In this document: piece after piece, positions 1-9,886 of the stretch | How the letters are laid out: each line of letters begins with the position of its first letter | Numbering within the stretch: the stretch's first letter is position 1 | Assembly (NCBI GenBank): GCA_947502885.1 | Contig: CANNBP010000015.1 | Span: 96,594-160,593 of the forward strand | Length of the DNA stretch: 64,000 bases | Direction: 5' to 3' | Source of the DNA: an uncultured Aquimarina sp. | Lineage (GTDB): Bacteria > Bacteroidota > Bacteroidia > Flavobacteriales > Flavobacteriaceae | Notes under the pieces: generated by a model | The model's database searches: none | What the model was told of the DNA's origin: nothing | Seen by the model: the letters and a program-made list of their open reading frames with translations, nothing else | Position numbers and translations under genes: made by a program

Positions 1-1
1 A

Positions 2-2917
2 AGTGTTCCTTACGAACCAACAGAGTTGAGCTTAAAAACCAAAACATTTAGAGATAAATTACAACCGGGGCAAGATGAGACGTGGAGTTTTACTTTTGAA
101 GGTCCAAAAGGAGCAAAAGTAAGTGCAGAGTTACTTGCCAGTATGTATGACGTTTCTTTAGATCAGTTTAAATCTCACGAGTGGTATTTTCACCCGATCA
201 ATAGACCTGTATATAGTATTTTAAGTAGAAGAAATGCTAATCAAAGTTATGGAATAACGGCTTTTAGATTACAAAACCTAAACACTATTAATCATCACTA
301 TAACGAACCAGGATTTGATCGATTAAATTGGTTTGGACTTTATTTTGGACAACAATTTTATGGTATTCGAAGCAAAAGTCGTAGAAATCCTAGATTAGAG
401 CAAGCTGCACCCATGATGATGAAATCTGCTGCAGAAGGAGCCCCTCAAGATGATGCCGAATTAGAGGAATCGGCTGTTGCAAATGAAGTTATAGATGGTT
501 TAATAAATAGTGATACCGTAGAAACCAAAAATCAAACTGATAAAAAACCTTCCTTAAAAGGTGTGGCAATTAGAAAAAACTTACAAGAAACGGCTTTTTT
601 CTTTCCTAAGCTTACCACAGACAAAGAGGGTAATGTAAGCTTTAATTTTACTGCTCCAGAAGCTTTGACGCAATGGAAACTACAGTTATTAGCACATACT
701 AAAAACATGAATACTACTGTAACATCTCTTGAAGCAGTAACTCAAAAAGAACTGATGATATTACCCAATCCTCCAAGGTTTCTTAGAGAAGGTGATAAAA
801 TTACTTTAAGTTCAAAAGTATCTAATCTAACAAACAAAGATCTTAACGGCACAATAGAATTACAACTTGTTGATGCTTTTACAAATAAAGCTATCGACAC
901 AAAACTACATAACACCAATGCGCAGCAAAACTTTGTTGTAAATGCAAAAGGAAACACCAACATTTCTTGGGAATTACAAATACCCGATAATGTACAAACT
1001 GTGCAATATACAATTGTAGCCAAAGCTGGAGATTTTTCTGATGGTGAACAGAATGTACTTCCTGTACTAAGTAATAGAACACTAGTAACCGAAACTTTAC
1101 CCATGTGGATACGTTCTAATCAAACCAAAACATTTACACTAGACAAATTAAAAAAGGTCAATTCTAATACTTTAAAACATCATAAACTCACACTAGAGTT
1201 AACCTCTAATCCAGCATGGTATGGAGTACAAGCACTCCCCTACCTTATGGAAGCACAATACAAATGTTCTGAGCAGATTTTTTCTAGATACTATGCAAAT
1301 AGTTTAGCGAGTCATATTGCTAACTCTAACCCAAGAATAAAGCAAGTTTTTGATCAATGGAGATCTAGTGATGCTCTATTAAGTAATCTAGAAAAAAATC
1401 AAGAATTAAAATCTCTTATTATCGAAGAAACTCCTTGGTTAAGAGATGCTCAAAGCGAAACAGAACAAAAAAAGCGAATTGCACTTCTTTTTGATCTTAA
1501 TAAAATGAATTCAGAACTACAAGCATCTTTACAACAATTAAAGCAAATGCAATATGGTTCTGGTGGTTTTCCTTGGTTTCCGGGAGGTCGTGAAAACCGA
1601 TTTATCACTCAACATATTGCTATTGGTTTTGGTCATTTAAAAAAACTTGGCGTTACAAGGCTTGGTACTAATGATTCTAGCATGCTTCAAAGTGCGGTTC
1701 AATTTCTTGACAACGAATTTGTAAAAGAATATCAAAAACTTAAAAAGTACTGCGAAAGAAACAAAATTGATATGGCCAAAAATCATTTGAGTTATTCGCA
1801 AATACATTATTTATACATGCGTAGCTTTTTTACAAATATCAAAAGATCTAACGCTACTAATGAGGCCTGGCGATATTATCTTGATCAATCTCAAAAGTAT
1901 TGGTTAAAGCAGAGCTTATATACCCAAGGATTACTAGCTCTCATAACACATAGAAATGGAGACAGCACTACGGCCAACAAAATCCTTAGATCTCTAGATG
2001 AAAAAAGTATCACTAATGAAGAGTTAGGCATGTACTGGAAATCAAATACTGGCAGCTGGTTCTGGTATCAAGCACCAATAGAAACACAATCTTTGTTAAT
2101 CGAAGTTTTTTCTGAAATCGAGAAAGAGCCAAAACGCACCGAAATTGTTGACAACTTAAAAATTTGGTTGCTTAAAAATAAACAAACCAACCGCTGGAAA
2201 ACCACCAAAGCAACTTCTGATGCAGTCTATGCACTACTATTACAAGGAAGCGATTGGTTATCTGTGACCGAGATGGTTGATATTACATTAGGTAATCAAA
2301 AAATTGACCCAAGCACTATTGAAGATGTAAAGGTTGAAGCCGGAACAGGTTATTTTAAAACATCTTGGGCGGGTAGTGAAATACAGCCCGAAATGGCAAC
2401 AGCAAAGATTACTAAAAAAGGTAAAGGCATTGCATGGGGAGCTTTGTATTGGCAATATTTTGAGGATTTAGATAAAATCACCTCAGCAAAAACTCCGTTA
2501 TCGCTTCAGAAAAAACTTTTCTTAAAAAAGAATACCGCTACTGGTGAGCAAATTACAGAAGTAACCTCGGCTACCCAATTAGAATTGGGTGATTTGATAC
2601 GGGTTCGAATCGAGTTAAGATCTGATCGCGCAATGGAATTTGTACATATGAAAGATATGCGAGCTTCTGGTTTCGAACCAATAAATGTGATCTCTCAATA
2701 CAAATGGCAAGACGGATTAGGGTATTATGAAAGTACTAGAGACGCTTCGACAAATTTCTTCTTCGACTATTTACCAAAAGGAGTATTTGTTTTTGAATAT
2801 GACTTACGTGTCAATAATAAAGGAGATTTCTCTAACGGTATCACTACAATACAAAGTATGTATGCTCCAGAGTTTTCTAGCCATTCTGAAGGAGTAAGAG
2901 TACTTATTAAAAAATAA
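2..2917 (+). CDS. Alpha-2-macroglobulin family protein, 5' end outside the window
   Basis: This is the C-terminal part of a large bacterial alpha-2-macroglobulin-like protein, a family of surface or periplasmic protease traps. The reading frame is open to the left edge (codons from base 2 read SVPYEPTEL), so the TTG at 26 is not a true start. The central alpha-2-macroglobulin region contains FPKLTTDKEGNVSFNFTAPE and LTQWKLQLLAHTK. The thioester motif C-x-E-Q is present as CSEQ at 1265-1276, inside the context YKCSEQIFSRYY. The helical thioester domain follows (GGFPWFPGG; later TKATSDAVYALL), then a beta-rich receptor-binding-like end. The preserved Cys and Gln suggest that it can still form a covalent thioester. 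Signal peptide and bait region cannot be assessed from this part. Some Bacteroidota homologues are TonB-plug or MG2-domain fusions, which cannot be excluded here. Confidence 0.9.
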   Translation, partial: SVPYEPTELSLKTKTFRDKLQPGQDETWSFTFEGPKGAKVSAELLASMYDVSLDQFKSHEWYFHPINRPVYSILSRRNANQSYGITAFRLQNLNTINHHYNEPGFDRLNWFGLYFGQQFYGIRSKSRRNPRLEQAAPMMMKSAAEGAPQDDAELEESAVANEVIDGLINSDTVETKNQTDKKPSLKGVAIRKNLQETAFFFPKLTTDKEGNVSFNFTAPEALTQWKLQLLAHTKNMNTTVTSLEAVTQKELMILPNPPRFLREGDKITLSSKVSNLTNKDLNGTIELQLVDAFTNKAIDTKLHNTNAQQNFVVNAKGNTNISWELQIPDNVQTVQYTIVAKAGDFSDGEQNVLPVLSNRTLVTETLPMWIRSNQTKTFTLDKLKKVNSNTLKHHKLTLELTSNPAWYGVQALPYLMEAQYKCSEQIFSRYYANSLASHIANSNPRIKQVFDQWRSSDALLSNLEKNQELKSLIIEETPWLRDAQSETEQKKRIALLFDLNKMNSELQASLQQLKQMQYGSGGFPWFPGGRENRFITQHIAIGFGHLKKLGVTRLGTNDSSMLQSAVQFLDNEFVKEYQKLKKYCERNKIDMAKNHLSYSQIHYLYMRSFFTNIKRSNATNEAWRYYLDQSQKYWLKQSLYTQGLLALITHRNGDSTTANKILRSLDEKSITNEELGMYWKSNTGSWFWYQAPIETQSLLIEVFSEIEKEPKRTEIVDNLKIWLLKNKQTNRWKTTKATSDAVYALLLQGSDWLSVTEMVDITLGNQKIDPSTIEDVKVEAGTGYFKTSWAGSEIQPEMATAKITKKGKGIAWGALYWQYFEDLDKITSAKTPLSLQKKLFLKKNTATGEQITEVTSATQLELGDLIRVRIELRSDRAMEFVHMKDMRASGFEPINVISQYKWQDGLGYYESTRDASTNFFFDYLPKGVFVFEYDLRVNNKGDFSNGITTIQSMYAPEFSSHSEGVRVLIKK

Positions 2918-2933
2918 TAATGCTTAGTATAGT

Positions 2934-2969
2934 TTATCCGGAATTGCGCTAGCGTGTTATTCCGGATAA
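2934..2969. terminator. Hairpin after the alpha-2-macroglobulin gene
   Basis: There is an 11-bp perfect inverted repeat, TTATCCGGAAT (2934-2944) and ATTCCGGATAA (2959-2969), with a 14-nt spacer. The spacer itself contains the palindrome CGCTAGCG (2947-2954). It starts 17 bases after the stop codon. No T-tract follows, so it may be an mRNA 3'-stabilising hairpin or a repeat element rather than a classical intrinsic terminator. Confidence 0.5.
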
Positions 2970-2980
2970 TAAACCTAAAA

Positions 2981-2998
2981 CTTCAAATGCATTTGAAG
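2981..2998. repeat. 18-bp perfect palindrome
   Basis: CTTCAAATGCATTTGAAG is a perfect 18-bp palindrome lying 11 bases after the previous hairpin. The rest of the convergent gap (2999-3271) is AT-rich and shows no coding sequence that I can support. It could be a second hairpin serving either convergent gene, or a protein-binding site. Confidence 0.45.
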
Positions 2999-3271
2999 CT
3001 TTGCTAAGGAGTTTTGTTGTAATGAACTAAAGGCACTGTTGGTAAACATTTTTTACTTATACACTTCTTTATATCTTTTTTACAAATTTCATATCCCCTG
3101 AGCACTCTTTTTTTATTTTTTTGAACACTGATTTTTGTGATTTTGATGGTTTTTCTTTTATAATCAATTGTTCAGCCAATCCAATTAAGCCTAGTACATA
3201 ATAACAAATTGAGTCAGTTTAAATTTTAAACCAGTACGGTTTACCGCCTGATAAAGCTTTCAAATCAGCTA

Positions 3272-6200
3272 TTACTTTTCTTTTTCCTTACCCAATGACA
3301 CCTTATAATCATCTATGCTGCCTTTGATCTTTAGATTGAGATACTTTACTTTTTTATTAGGATCTACTTCTACCATCTCATCTTCTTTCTCTTCACTACT
3401 AATACTATCCTTCTTTTTCCCAAATAATTTTTGCCACGCAGCTTTTCTTACAGTTTTCCAGGGAACACGCACATAATAATCGATATTTTGATTACTATCA
3501 TGAGTTCCAGACAATTCTATATGGCCCAAAGTAGATTCGATCCTCATAGCAGGAATATTAATCTTGCCTTTCTTTATATCTAAGCTATTTTGTAAGGTAT
3601 CAAACCGAATATTTTTCAGGTTTTTATCTCCCATATAATCAGAAAGCGCTTTCATTGGGTGATAATTTTTTAATCTCCCGTTTAATACTTTTACATCCAT
3701 TTCTATAGTAGATTGGTCCAGATCTGGTATCATATCTGGGTATACTCTAATCTTTCCTTTGATTCTAGAGGTAAGTTTTCCTTGTAAGTTTTCTGAAACG
3801 AGATGGTCTTGCCCAAAGTTTTCGAATTTGAACAACAATTTGTCCAAATCAACATTATTCATCACCAAATCGGGCTGCATATAGATATGTTTTGGATCGC
3901 TACCGTTAAAATATCCATTTAACCGAATATTACCTCCGGCTGCATCCATACGCAACGTATCTATATAAATGTAATGGTCAGGTGTTGTTCTGAACTCTGC
4001 TATGATATTTTGAAGATCTATTCTATGATATATAAAGTGAGTGATATCTGCCTTAAATTGCATATCTGTAAATGGCAACTCATATATATTGAAAGCATCT
4101 GCGTGTTCTTTTACATCTGCCGTTTTTAAAGTAACGACTTCTGTTGGTTTTGGTGGGGTTAAATCAAAATTGAACAGTGCATCAAAGTCAATATAGTTGG
4201 CTTTTACTGATAGATAATTATCCCTTTTCTTTATTTGTTGATCTTTTCCTAAATAATAGTTTAAATCGAAATTAAAATTGGTGGTTCCAATCTCCCCATG
4301 AAAATCTTTTATAACAATATGTTGGTCTTCATAATGTATATTTCCTCTAAAATCATGAAAACGAAGCGGATGCAATTCCATTTTTGTATCTAACTTATCC
4401 AAAGCCAGATCGATAGAATGTAAAGCAGAATCTTTATAATGCATACTAGAGCTAAAATGCAAGGCCAGATCATCAAAAATTTCATGGCGGTACTCTTTTG
4501 GGACATAATTTTCGCCCTTATACGAAAAGACATCTTCTAATCGCAACTTTTTAGAAGTAATATTGATATCCAGATCTACATCTCCGTTTAGTTCGGGTTG
4601 CATCCAAAAAGCATAGTCGTGTACTAGCCCATCAAAATGAAAATCACTATCATCTATATACCCTGTAAAATCAACTATTTTTAAGTCTTTGTTATCTATT
4701 AACACATCGGCATGAAAATCATGTAGTTTATGAGGATAATGCTTCAGGTCGGCATATAAACTATCGATAAAAAATTCACCTTTTGGTAAATACTTAGATT
4801 CTGTAAAATCTTTTGCAGAAGCTTTAAAAGAAAGTCCTAGGCTTAGGTCTTTTATTTGTTCATCAAAACCGGTTTGGGTAGTGTCTTGTTTAGAAAAACG
4901 AGTTAACTGGTTAATATCCAAATGTTTGGAAGCAATATCCAAATGTACTTCTACAGGAATGTCAGTATGATGTAAAACGGCAGGTAAATCTGAAAGAAAA
5001 CCACTTATCGATAGATCCGAATTTCCCATCAGCATTTCAAACTTATTTAGGGTGGCTTCTTTGCCATTCATTATCAAATGTATATTCAAATCATGTAGGG
5101 GAGCAGGAAGTTTTTCAGCATCTAAACTCAAGTCTTTTACGATCAATTCTGTAAAATACGCTTGATTGAGTTTTTGTAAGGCCATTTCGGGGTGGTCAAT
5201 ATCAATAATATCGTGAAAATTCATTTTTAGCGAAACTTGTCCAGAGGCCTCTTGCACTTGCTCCAATTCTAAAAATTCTGCAATAAAATCGAGATTAAAA
5301 TTCGAGTCTATTTGCATATTTACTTCTGGAGATTCAAAATTTTTCACAAAAATAGCGCCTTTAAATTCCCCCTTTTCCAGAGAAGCAGTCATATCGGTTA
5401 GAGAAAACTCCATAGTACTGGCATCTCTATTTTCTCCATTAGTAAAATGACCATTAAAACCCATATCATCTATCCTCTTCTCTCTTGCTGTATTTTCTAA
5501 AAAGGCTTTTCCTGCTCCAAATTTAGCATCTATAAAAGGCCTATTTCCTTTATTAGCTGGGCCTTTGATACTGGCATTAAAATAGATTTCACCTGCATTT
5601 TTGTATTTCTCTAATACGGGTATTACATCTGCGGGAGCAAAAGCAATCAGCATATCAAAATTAGGTTTGGTTCCTTTTATAGAAAGGTCAAGATCTACAT
5701 CATTTTTAGTATCGATCGAACCTTTTAACTCAAAATCACCATTTTCCATGGCAATACCCGAGGGTGATATATCTAGAATGCCCGTATATTCATTAAATAC
5801 TAAATCTGTATGAATCTCAAAATGTTTTTTACGTATAAAGGTTGTGTCCCCATCTTTGATCACATTTAATTCAAGATCGGTATCGATATGACCGGCGATG
5901 ATACTATTTTTTTGACTAAACCCTCCTTTGCCAGAATAGATGAATTTTTCGACATCTGTATTGGTAGCTTCATCTAAGGTATGAATATCCAGATTTTTGA
6001 GTTTAATTTTTTTGAGATGAATATTGGTAGATGGTGTTTCTGTTTCAGAAGTGCTTGCCAAGGAGTTTTGAATATTCGTTGTATTGTTTTCATGAATAAC
6101 AATATTAAAAACACCTTCTTCGACAATTAAAGACTGGATATCATAATTGCCACTTATAATATCCCATAGGTTAAAACCTATGTAGATATCTTTTACATCC

Positions 6201-6466
6201 ATGATGATGGGGGCATTGTCTTCTTTGGTCTCAAAAATTTGCACATCATACACCTTGATAGAAATGAACGGAAAATTACCAAAAATGGATAATTTACTTT
6301 CTCCAATACGAATTAGTCCTTTGTGTTCTTCATTTAGTTTTGCAATCTCCCCTTTAATAATTTCAGATTGATTGCTTTGAATGTATAATATTAGGGCACT
6401 TACTAATAAAGTAGGAACTATTATTAGTACTAATAAAATTCGTTTCCTGAATCTTTTAATCTTCAA
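3272..6466 (-). CDS. AsmA-like family protein
   Basis: A 1064-residue protein with one N-terminal membrane anchor (residues ~9-28, ILLVLIIVPTLLVSALILYI), followed by a very long beta-rich periplasmic region. It matches the AsmA/TamB-like architecture: repeated amphipathic beta-strand segments and an AsmA C-terminal-like region near the end (LKNIRFDTLQNSLDIKKGKI, then IPAMRIESTLGHIELSGTHD). AsmA-like proteins are thought to act at the cell envelope in lipid transfer or outer-membrane homeostasis. The C-terminus is charged (KKDSISSEEKEDE). The gene stands alone: 483 bases separate it from the next gene upstream, and the neighbour downstream is convergent. The family assignment is firm; the exact role is not. 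Confidence 0.85.
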   Translation of the reverse strand: MKIKRFRKRILLVLIIVPTLLVSALILYIQSNQSEIIKGEIAKLNEEHKGLIRIGESKLSIFGNFPFISIKVYDVQIFETKEDNAPIIMDVKDIYIGFNLWDIISGNYDIQSLIVEEGVFNIVIHENNTTNIQNSLASTSETETPSTNIHLKKIKLKNLDIHTLDEATNTDVEKFIYSGKGGFSQKNSIIAGHIDTDLELNVIKDGDTTFIRKKHFEIHTDLVFNEYTGILDISPSGIAMENGDFELKGSIDTKNDVDLDLSIKGTKPNFDMLIAFAPADVIPVLEKYKNAGEIYFNASIKGPANKGNRPFIDAKFGAGKAFLENTAREKRIDDMGFNGHFTNGENRDASTMEFSLTDMTASLEKGEFKGAIFVKNFESPEVNMQIDSNFNLDFIAEFLELEQVQEASGQVSLKMNFHDIIDIDHPEMALQKLNQAYFTELIVKDLSLDAEKLPAPLHDLNIHLIMNGKEATLNKFEMLMGNSDLSISGFLSDLPAVLHHTDIPVEVHLDIASKHLDINQLTRFSKQDTTQTGFDEQIKDLSLGLSFKASAKDFTESKYLPKGEFFIDSLYADLKHYPHKLHDFHADVLIDNKDLKIVDFTGYIDDSDFHFDGLVHDYAFWMQPELNGDVDLDINITSKKLRLEDVFSYKGENYVPKEYRHEIFDDLALHFSSSMHYKDSALHSIDLALDKLDTKMELHPLRFHDFRGNIHYEDQHIVIKDFHGEIGTTNFNFDLNYYLGKDQQIKKRDNYLSVKANYIDFDALFNFDLTPPKPTEVVTLKTADVKEHADAFNIYELPFTDMQFKADITHFIYHRIDLQNIIAEFRTTPDHYIYIDTLRMDAAGGNIRLNGYFNGSDPKHIYMQPDLVMNNVDLDKLLFKFENFGQDHLVSENLQGKLTSRIKGKIRVYPDMIPDLDQSTIEMDVKVLNGRLKNYHPMKALSDYMGDKNLKNIRFDTLQNSLDIKKGKINIPAMRIESTLGHIELSGTHDSNQNIDYYVRVPWKTVRKAAWQKLFGKKKDSISSEEKEDEMVEVDPNKKVKYLNLKIKGSIDDYKVSLGKEKEK

Positions 6467-6949
6467 CGTAGAGTTCTTTAGGATTCATAAAGATGTTTGA
6501 CTTTAAAAGTAATGAATTCGTATGAAAAAAGCCATAACAATTAGGTTTATACCGTATAAATATGATTATATGGCGATTCCATCTTACCGTAAAAAAAATA
6601 ATAAATATTAACAGATGAAAAAATCTTCACTTAAATTTTAAATGTCATCTTTTTTCTAGTAACTAAGCCGGAATACATATAATACTCAGAAATTCCATAA
6701 TCACTTATTACTAAAAAGCAATTAAGTTTGTTTTTGCGAATTTCTTCAATATACCCATTACATGTCTTTTAACTAATTCTTCCAGATAAAACAATACGTT
6801 ATGATTATTTAGAGTTTAGAATAATTACGCACAACGATGGTCTATTTAAAAACAATTTATATCACAAAATTTATAACCTTATATATAGTACTTCTTTCAT
6901 TTGTAAAAGGATTCTATCCTATATTCATTTACCTCTTGATTTCACCTTA
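6467..6949. other. Non-coding gap, AT-rich
   Basis: Spacer between two minus-strand genes, so it must hold the promoter of the AsmA-like gene and the end of the decarboxylase transcript. I see no ORF, strong hairpin or repeat worth calling. Confidence 0.5.
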
Positions 6950-8410
6950 TCAACACTCGGTAATTTTATAAATATCACATCCTATTTTTTCTATTTCATC
7001 CAAAAGTTCACCACAATCCTTTTCAGTGGTCATAGGATTCATAATAGAAACTCGTAAATATCGTTTAGTTCTTATAGTTGTTTTTACTATATAAAACTTT
7101 CCATCTTCAATTAATCGCTGACGTATGTTATCATTAAGTTGATTATAATCTTGAGGTTGCTCTTTATTTCCAACATACCTAAAATTAACAATATTTGCAT
7201 GAGGGTCAATGGCTAGCTCAAAATCAGAACGTTCTTTAATCATCTTAGAAAAAGCTCGCCCCATATCATATAAACGGTTTACATTTTTTTCAAACACATC
7301 TGTACCATGTGTTTTCAATATACTATACACCTTAATTGACATCATTAATTTAGTGCATTCAAAAGTACGCTTTCCAGAGTTATACCACTCTTCTGTCGAT
7401 TGCGAATCCCATAAATACTGAGCCTTTTGTTCAAAAACTTTATAATTATCGCTTCTCTGTTTAAAGATCAAAGCTGTATTTAGCGCAGGAGTCATTAATA
7501 TTTTATGAAAATCAATTACCACAGAATCAGCTCTATTAATTCCGTTAACCAAATGTTTGTACTTTTCAGAAAATACAACTGCACCTCCATGAGCCCCATC
7601 AACATGAAACCATAAATCATGTTTTTCGGCAAAATCTGCTAGCACATCAAGATCGTCATAAGATCCTGTTGCCGTTGAAGAAGCACAACCTACGATTGCT
7701 ATTACCTTTAAACCATCAGACTTGGCAATTTGCATGTATTCTTCTAGTACATTTGTTTTTATTCTAAAATTAGTATCTACTGGTATTTTTATGATTCCCG
7801 AACTACCCATCCCCATTATTCTAGCGGCTCTATCAATACAATAATGCGCTTCTTCTGAAACCATTACCGCTAGTTTTTCTTGATGGCCATCATTCCATAC
7901 ATCACTAGGCGATTTTATTCGTCTTGCAGCCAATAATGCCGTAAGGTTTGCCAAGGTACCTCCAGATGTAAGGATTCCTGATCCATTTTTATCATATCCT
8001 ATGTATTTGGCTACAAAATTCGTTACAATTTTTTCTAAAGCATTTGAAGCCATTCCCATATCGTAAACCCCTGTACCGTTGCTTAACAAATCTGATACTA
8101 AACCTGATAATGCCGCAATTGTAGAGGGTACCGCTACTTGATGCCCCATATACTTAGGATGATGTACCGAAATAGAATGATCCAATATATTTTTAAAAAA
8201 ACCAATACCCTTATCACCTGAATTAAAGTCCTCTTGCCAATACTTTAATTCATCTTCTGGTGTTCGATAGTTTATTACAGAGGCATTATTATCATACTGA
8301 ACCTTTTCTAAATGATCAGCAAGTAAATCAATCAATTCATGCCCTAACTCTCTAAAACTTGTTGGATCATATACTTTTGACAATGTTTCTAATTGATTTA
8401 ACGTATTCAT
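6950..8410 (-). CDS. Group II PLP-dependent amino-acid decarboxylase
   Basis: Pyridoxal-5'-phosphate decarboxylase of the aromatic-L-amino-acid/diaminobutyrate/glutamate group. Visible hallmarks are SGGTLANLTALLAARR (cofactor phosphate binding), HVDGAHGG (the Asp that contacts the pyridine nitrogen) and DFHKILMTP with the Schiff-base Lys near residue 303. I start it at the ATG whose complement is 8408-8410 (MNTLNQLE), because the ten extra codons upstream (MIRSIKRKRK) are basic and not family-like, and an AGGA lies just before this ATG. At about 486 residues it is a normal length. The substrate (aromatic amino acid, 2,4-diaminobutyrate, aspartate or other) cannot be read from sequence by eye. 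It is divergent from a LysR regulator only 100 bases away, which probably controls it. Confidence 0.85.
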   Translation of the reverse strand: MNTLNQLETLSKVYDPTSFRELGHELIDLLADHLEKVQYDNNASVINYRTPEDELKYWQEDFNSGDKGIGFFKNILDHSISVHHPKYMGHQVAVPSTIAALSGLVSDLLSNGTGVYDMGMASNALEKIVTNFVAKYIGYDKNGSGILTSGGTLANLTALLAARRIKSPSDVWNDGHQEKLAVMVSEEAHYCIDRAARIMGMGSSGIIKIPVDTNFRIKTNVLEEYMQIAKSDGLKVIAIVGCASSTATGSYDDLDVLADFAEKHDLWFHVDGAHGGAVVFSEKYKHLVNGINRADSVVIDFHKILMTPALNTALIFKQRSDNYKVFEQKAQYLWDSQSTEEWYNSGKRTFECTKLMMSIKVYSILKTHGTDVFEKNVNRLYDMGRAFSKMIKERSDFELAIDPHANIVNFRYVGNKEQPQDYNQLNDNIRQRLIEDGKFYIVKTTIRTKRYLRVSIMNPMTTEKDCGELLDEIEKIGCDIYKITEC

Positions 8411-8510
8411 CTTTCTTTTCCTTTTAATACTTCTTATCAATCAAAAGTAGCATCATTATGTTATAATAAAAAATACTTATTTTTGATTCACTTATAACAA
8501 AAAAGCATAA

Positions 8511-9398
8511 ATGAATATTCATCAACTAAAAAGTGCATTAGTTTTAAGCAAAAAACTAAACTTTACTCAAGCAGCAGAAGAGTTGAATATTGTTCAACCG
8601 GCATTAAGTAGACAGATTAAACATCTAGAAAATGAAATAGGAGCTTTGTTGTTTTATAGAAATAAACGAAATGTAAAGTTGACTCCTGCAGGCCAGTATT
8701 TTATCAAAGAAGCAACTAAACTTATCACTCAAATAGATAGAGTATCCAAACAAACCAAATATATTCATAATGGCGAGGTAGGTGAAATCAGAATTGGTTT
8801 TACGCATTCTATTATGCAAACCATTTTACCTAAAATTTTAAAAGCTATAGGAAAAGAACTACCGGGCTTAAAAACTATTTTAAAAGAAGTAAACAATCAT
8901 GATCAATATTGGGCGTTACAACAAAACGAACTAGATATTGGATTTGCAACAAACCCTTTGGTACCTTCCACTCTAAAAAGTAAAATATTTCAAGTCGATA
9001 ATTTTGCTGTATTACTTCCTTTGGATCATGTTGTCAACCAAGATACATATCAAGATTTTTCTGTATTCGCTGAAGAAAGTTTTATCTTTCCTTCTAGAGT
9101 AGATGGTCCTAATTATGTACAAATAATAGAATCTATATGTGTTGATGCTGGCTTTAACCCAAACGTTATTCATGAAACTGACTCTGCAAGTACAAGTTTT
9201 AGATTAGTTGAATCTGGTATTGGTATCTCATTAGAACCCATCTCCTCTCTAAAGGATCATCTGTTTCCTATAAAAAGTATTGAACTTAAAGATATAAAAC
9301 AAAAAGCTAAACTCACCATGATGTGGGATGAGAACATAGAACAGGAGTACCCTTCACTTTTTCAATTACTTAAAGAATGGAAAGTCGATCAAAAATGA
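8511..9398 (+). CDS. LysR-family transcriptional regulator
   Basis: A 295-residue protein of standard LysR length. The winged helix-turn-helix occupies residues ~1-60 (LSKKLNFTQAAEELNIVQPA, then LSRQIKHLENEIGALLFYR). The remainder is the periplasmic-binding-like effector domain (GEIRIGFTHSIMQTILPKIL; VESGIGISLEPISSL). It is divergent from the PLP decarboxylase, with about 100 bases between the starts. That is the classical arrangement of a LysR regulator and its target, so control of the decarboxylase by its substrate or product is the natural inference. The start ATG at 8511 is consistent with the conserved MNIHQLKSALVLSKKLNFTQ opening. Confidence 0.92.
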   Translation: MNIHQLKSALVLSKKLNFTQAAEELNIVQPALSRQIKHLENEIGALLFYRNKRNVKLTPAGQYFIKEATKLITQIDRVSKQTKYIHNGEVGEIRIGFTHSIMQTILPKILKAIGKELPGLKTILKEVNNHDQYWALQQNELDIGFATNPLVPSTLKSKIFQVDNFAVLLPLDHVVNQDTYQDFSVFAEESFIFPSRVDGPNYVQIIESICVDAGFNPNVIHETDSASTSFRLVESGIGISLEPISSLKDHLFPIKSIELKDIKQKAKLTMMWDENIEQEYPSLFQLLKEWKVDQK

Positions 9399-9433
9399 AA
9401 CCACATACTACTTTTGAGTCTTACACAATGTAG

Positions 9434-9859
9434 TTATGTTTTTATTTTTTTTTGAAAATGAAATCCTAAAATTTCATAACCATGTTTAAAATAAAATTTA
9501 TGCGCTCTGTTATTTTGAGAATATGCATTAAGCTCTATTGTTTCACAACCTTCCTCTTTTGCCCAATTTTCAATTTTGTTTAAAAACACCTTTCCGTATC
9601 CCTTTGATTGAATAGAAGAATCTACAATAACATTATCTATCTCTAGTTGTTTACCCGAATAAAGTTTAACGGTTATCCATCCACTAGACACCGCAATAAG
9701 GGTATTATTATCAAAAAGCCCAAAACACCGATAACTCTGAAAAGTAAACATCTCTGCATGCCTTTTTTTAAGCGTATTAATTTCTGTATTAGGATTTAAT
9801 TGCTTGGTTAAAGACACAATCTCATCGATACTACTTTTATCTAAAATATGCAACTTCAT
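9434..9859 (-). CDS. GNAT-family N-acetyltransferase
   Basis: A 141-residue acyltransferase. The acetyl-CoA-binding motif A is visible as VDSSIQSKGYGKVFLNKIEN (Q/RxxGxG type), preceded by the beta-strand LEIDNVIV and followed by ETIELNAYSQNNRAHKFYFK and GYEILG, typical of the GNAT C-terminal motif B. The substrate is unknown. It lies 27 bases downstream of another GNAT gene on the same strand and the two may be co-transcribed. It is convergent with the LysR gene (35-base gap). Confidence 0.85.
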   Translation of the reverse strand: MKLHILDKSSIDEIVSLTKQLNPNTEINTLKKRHAEMFTFQSYRCFGLFDNNTLIAVSSGWITVKLYSGKQLEIDNVIVDSSIQSKGYGKVFLNKIENWAKEEGCETIELNAYSQNNRAHKFYFKHGYEILGFHFQKKIKT

Positions 9860-9886
9860 TTACACCTGCCTTTTTAGCATCTATAT

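Noticed and set aside
742..1104. 120-codon minus-strand ORF within the macroglobulin gene
   Set aside because: Lies fully inside a conserved coding frame and looks like no known protein.
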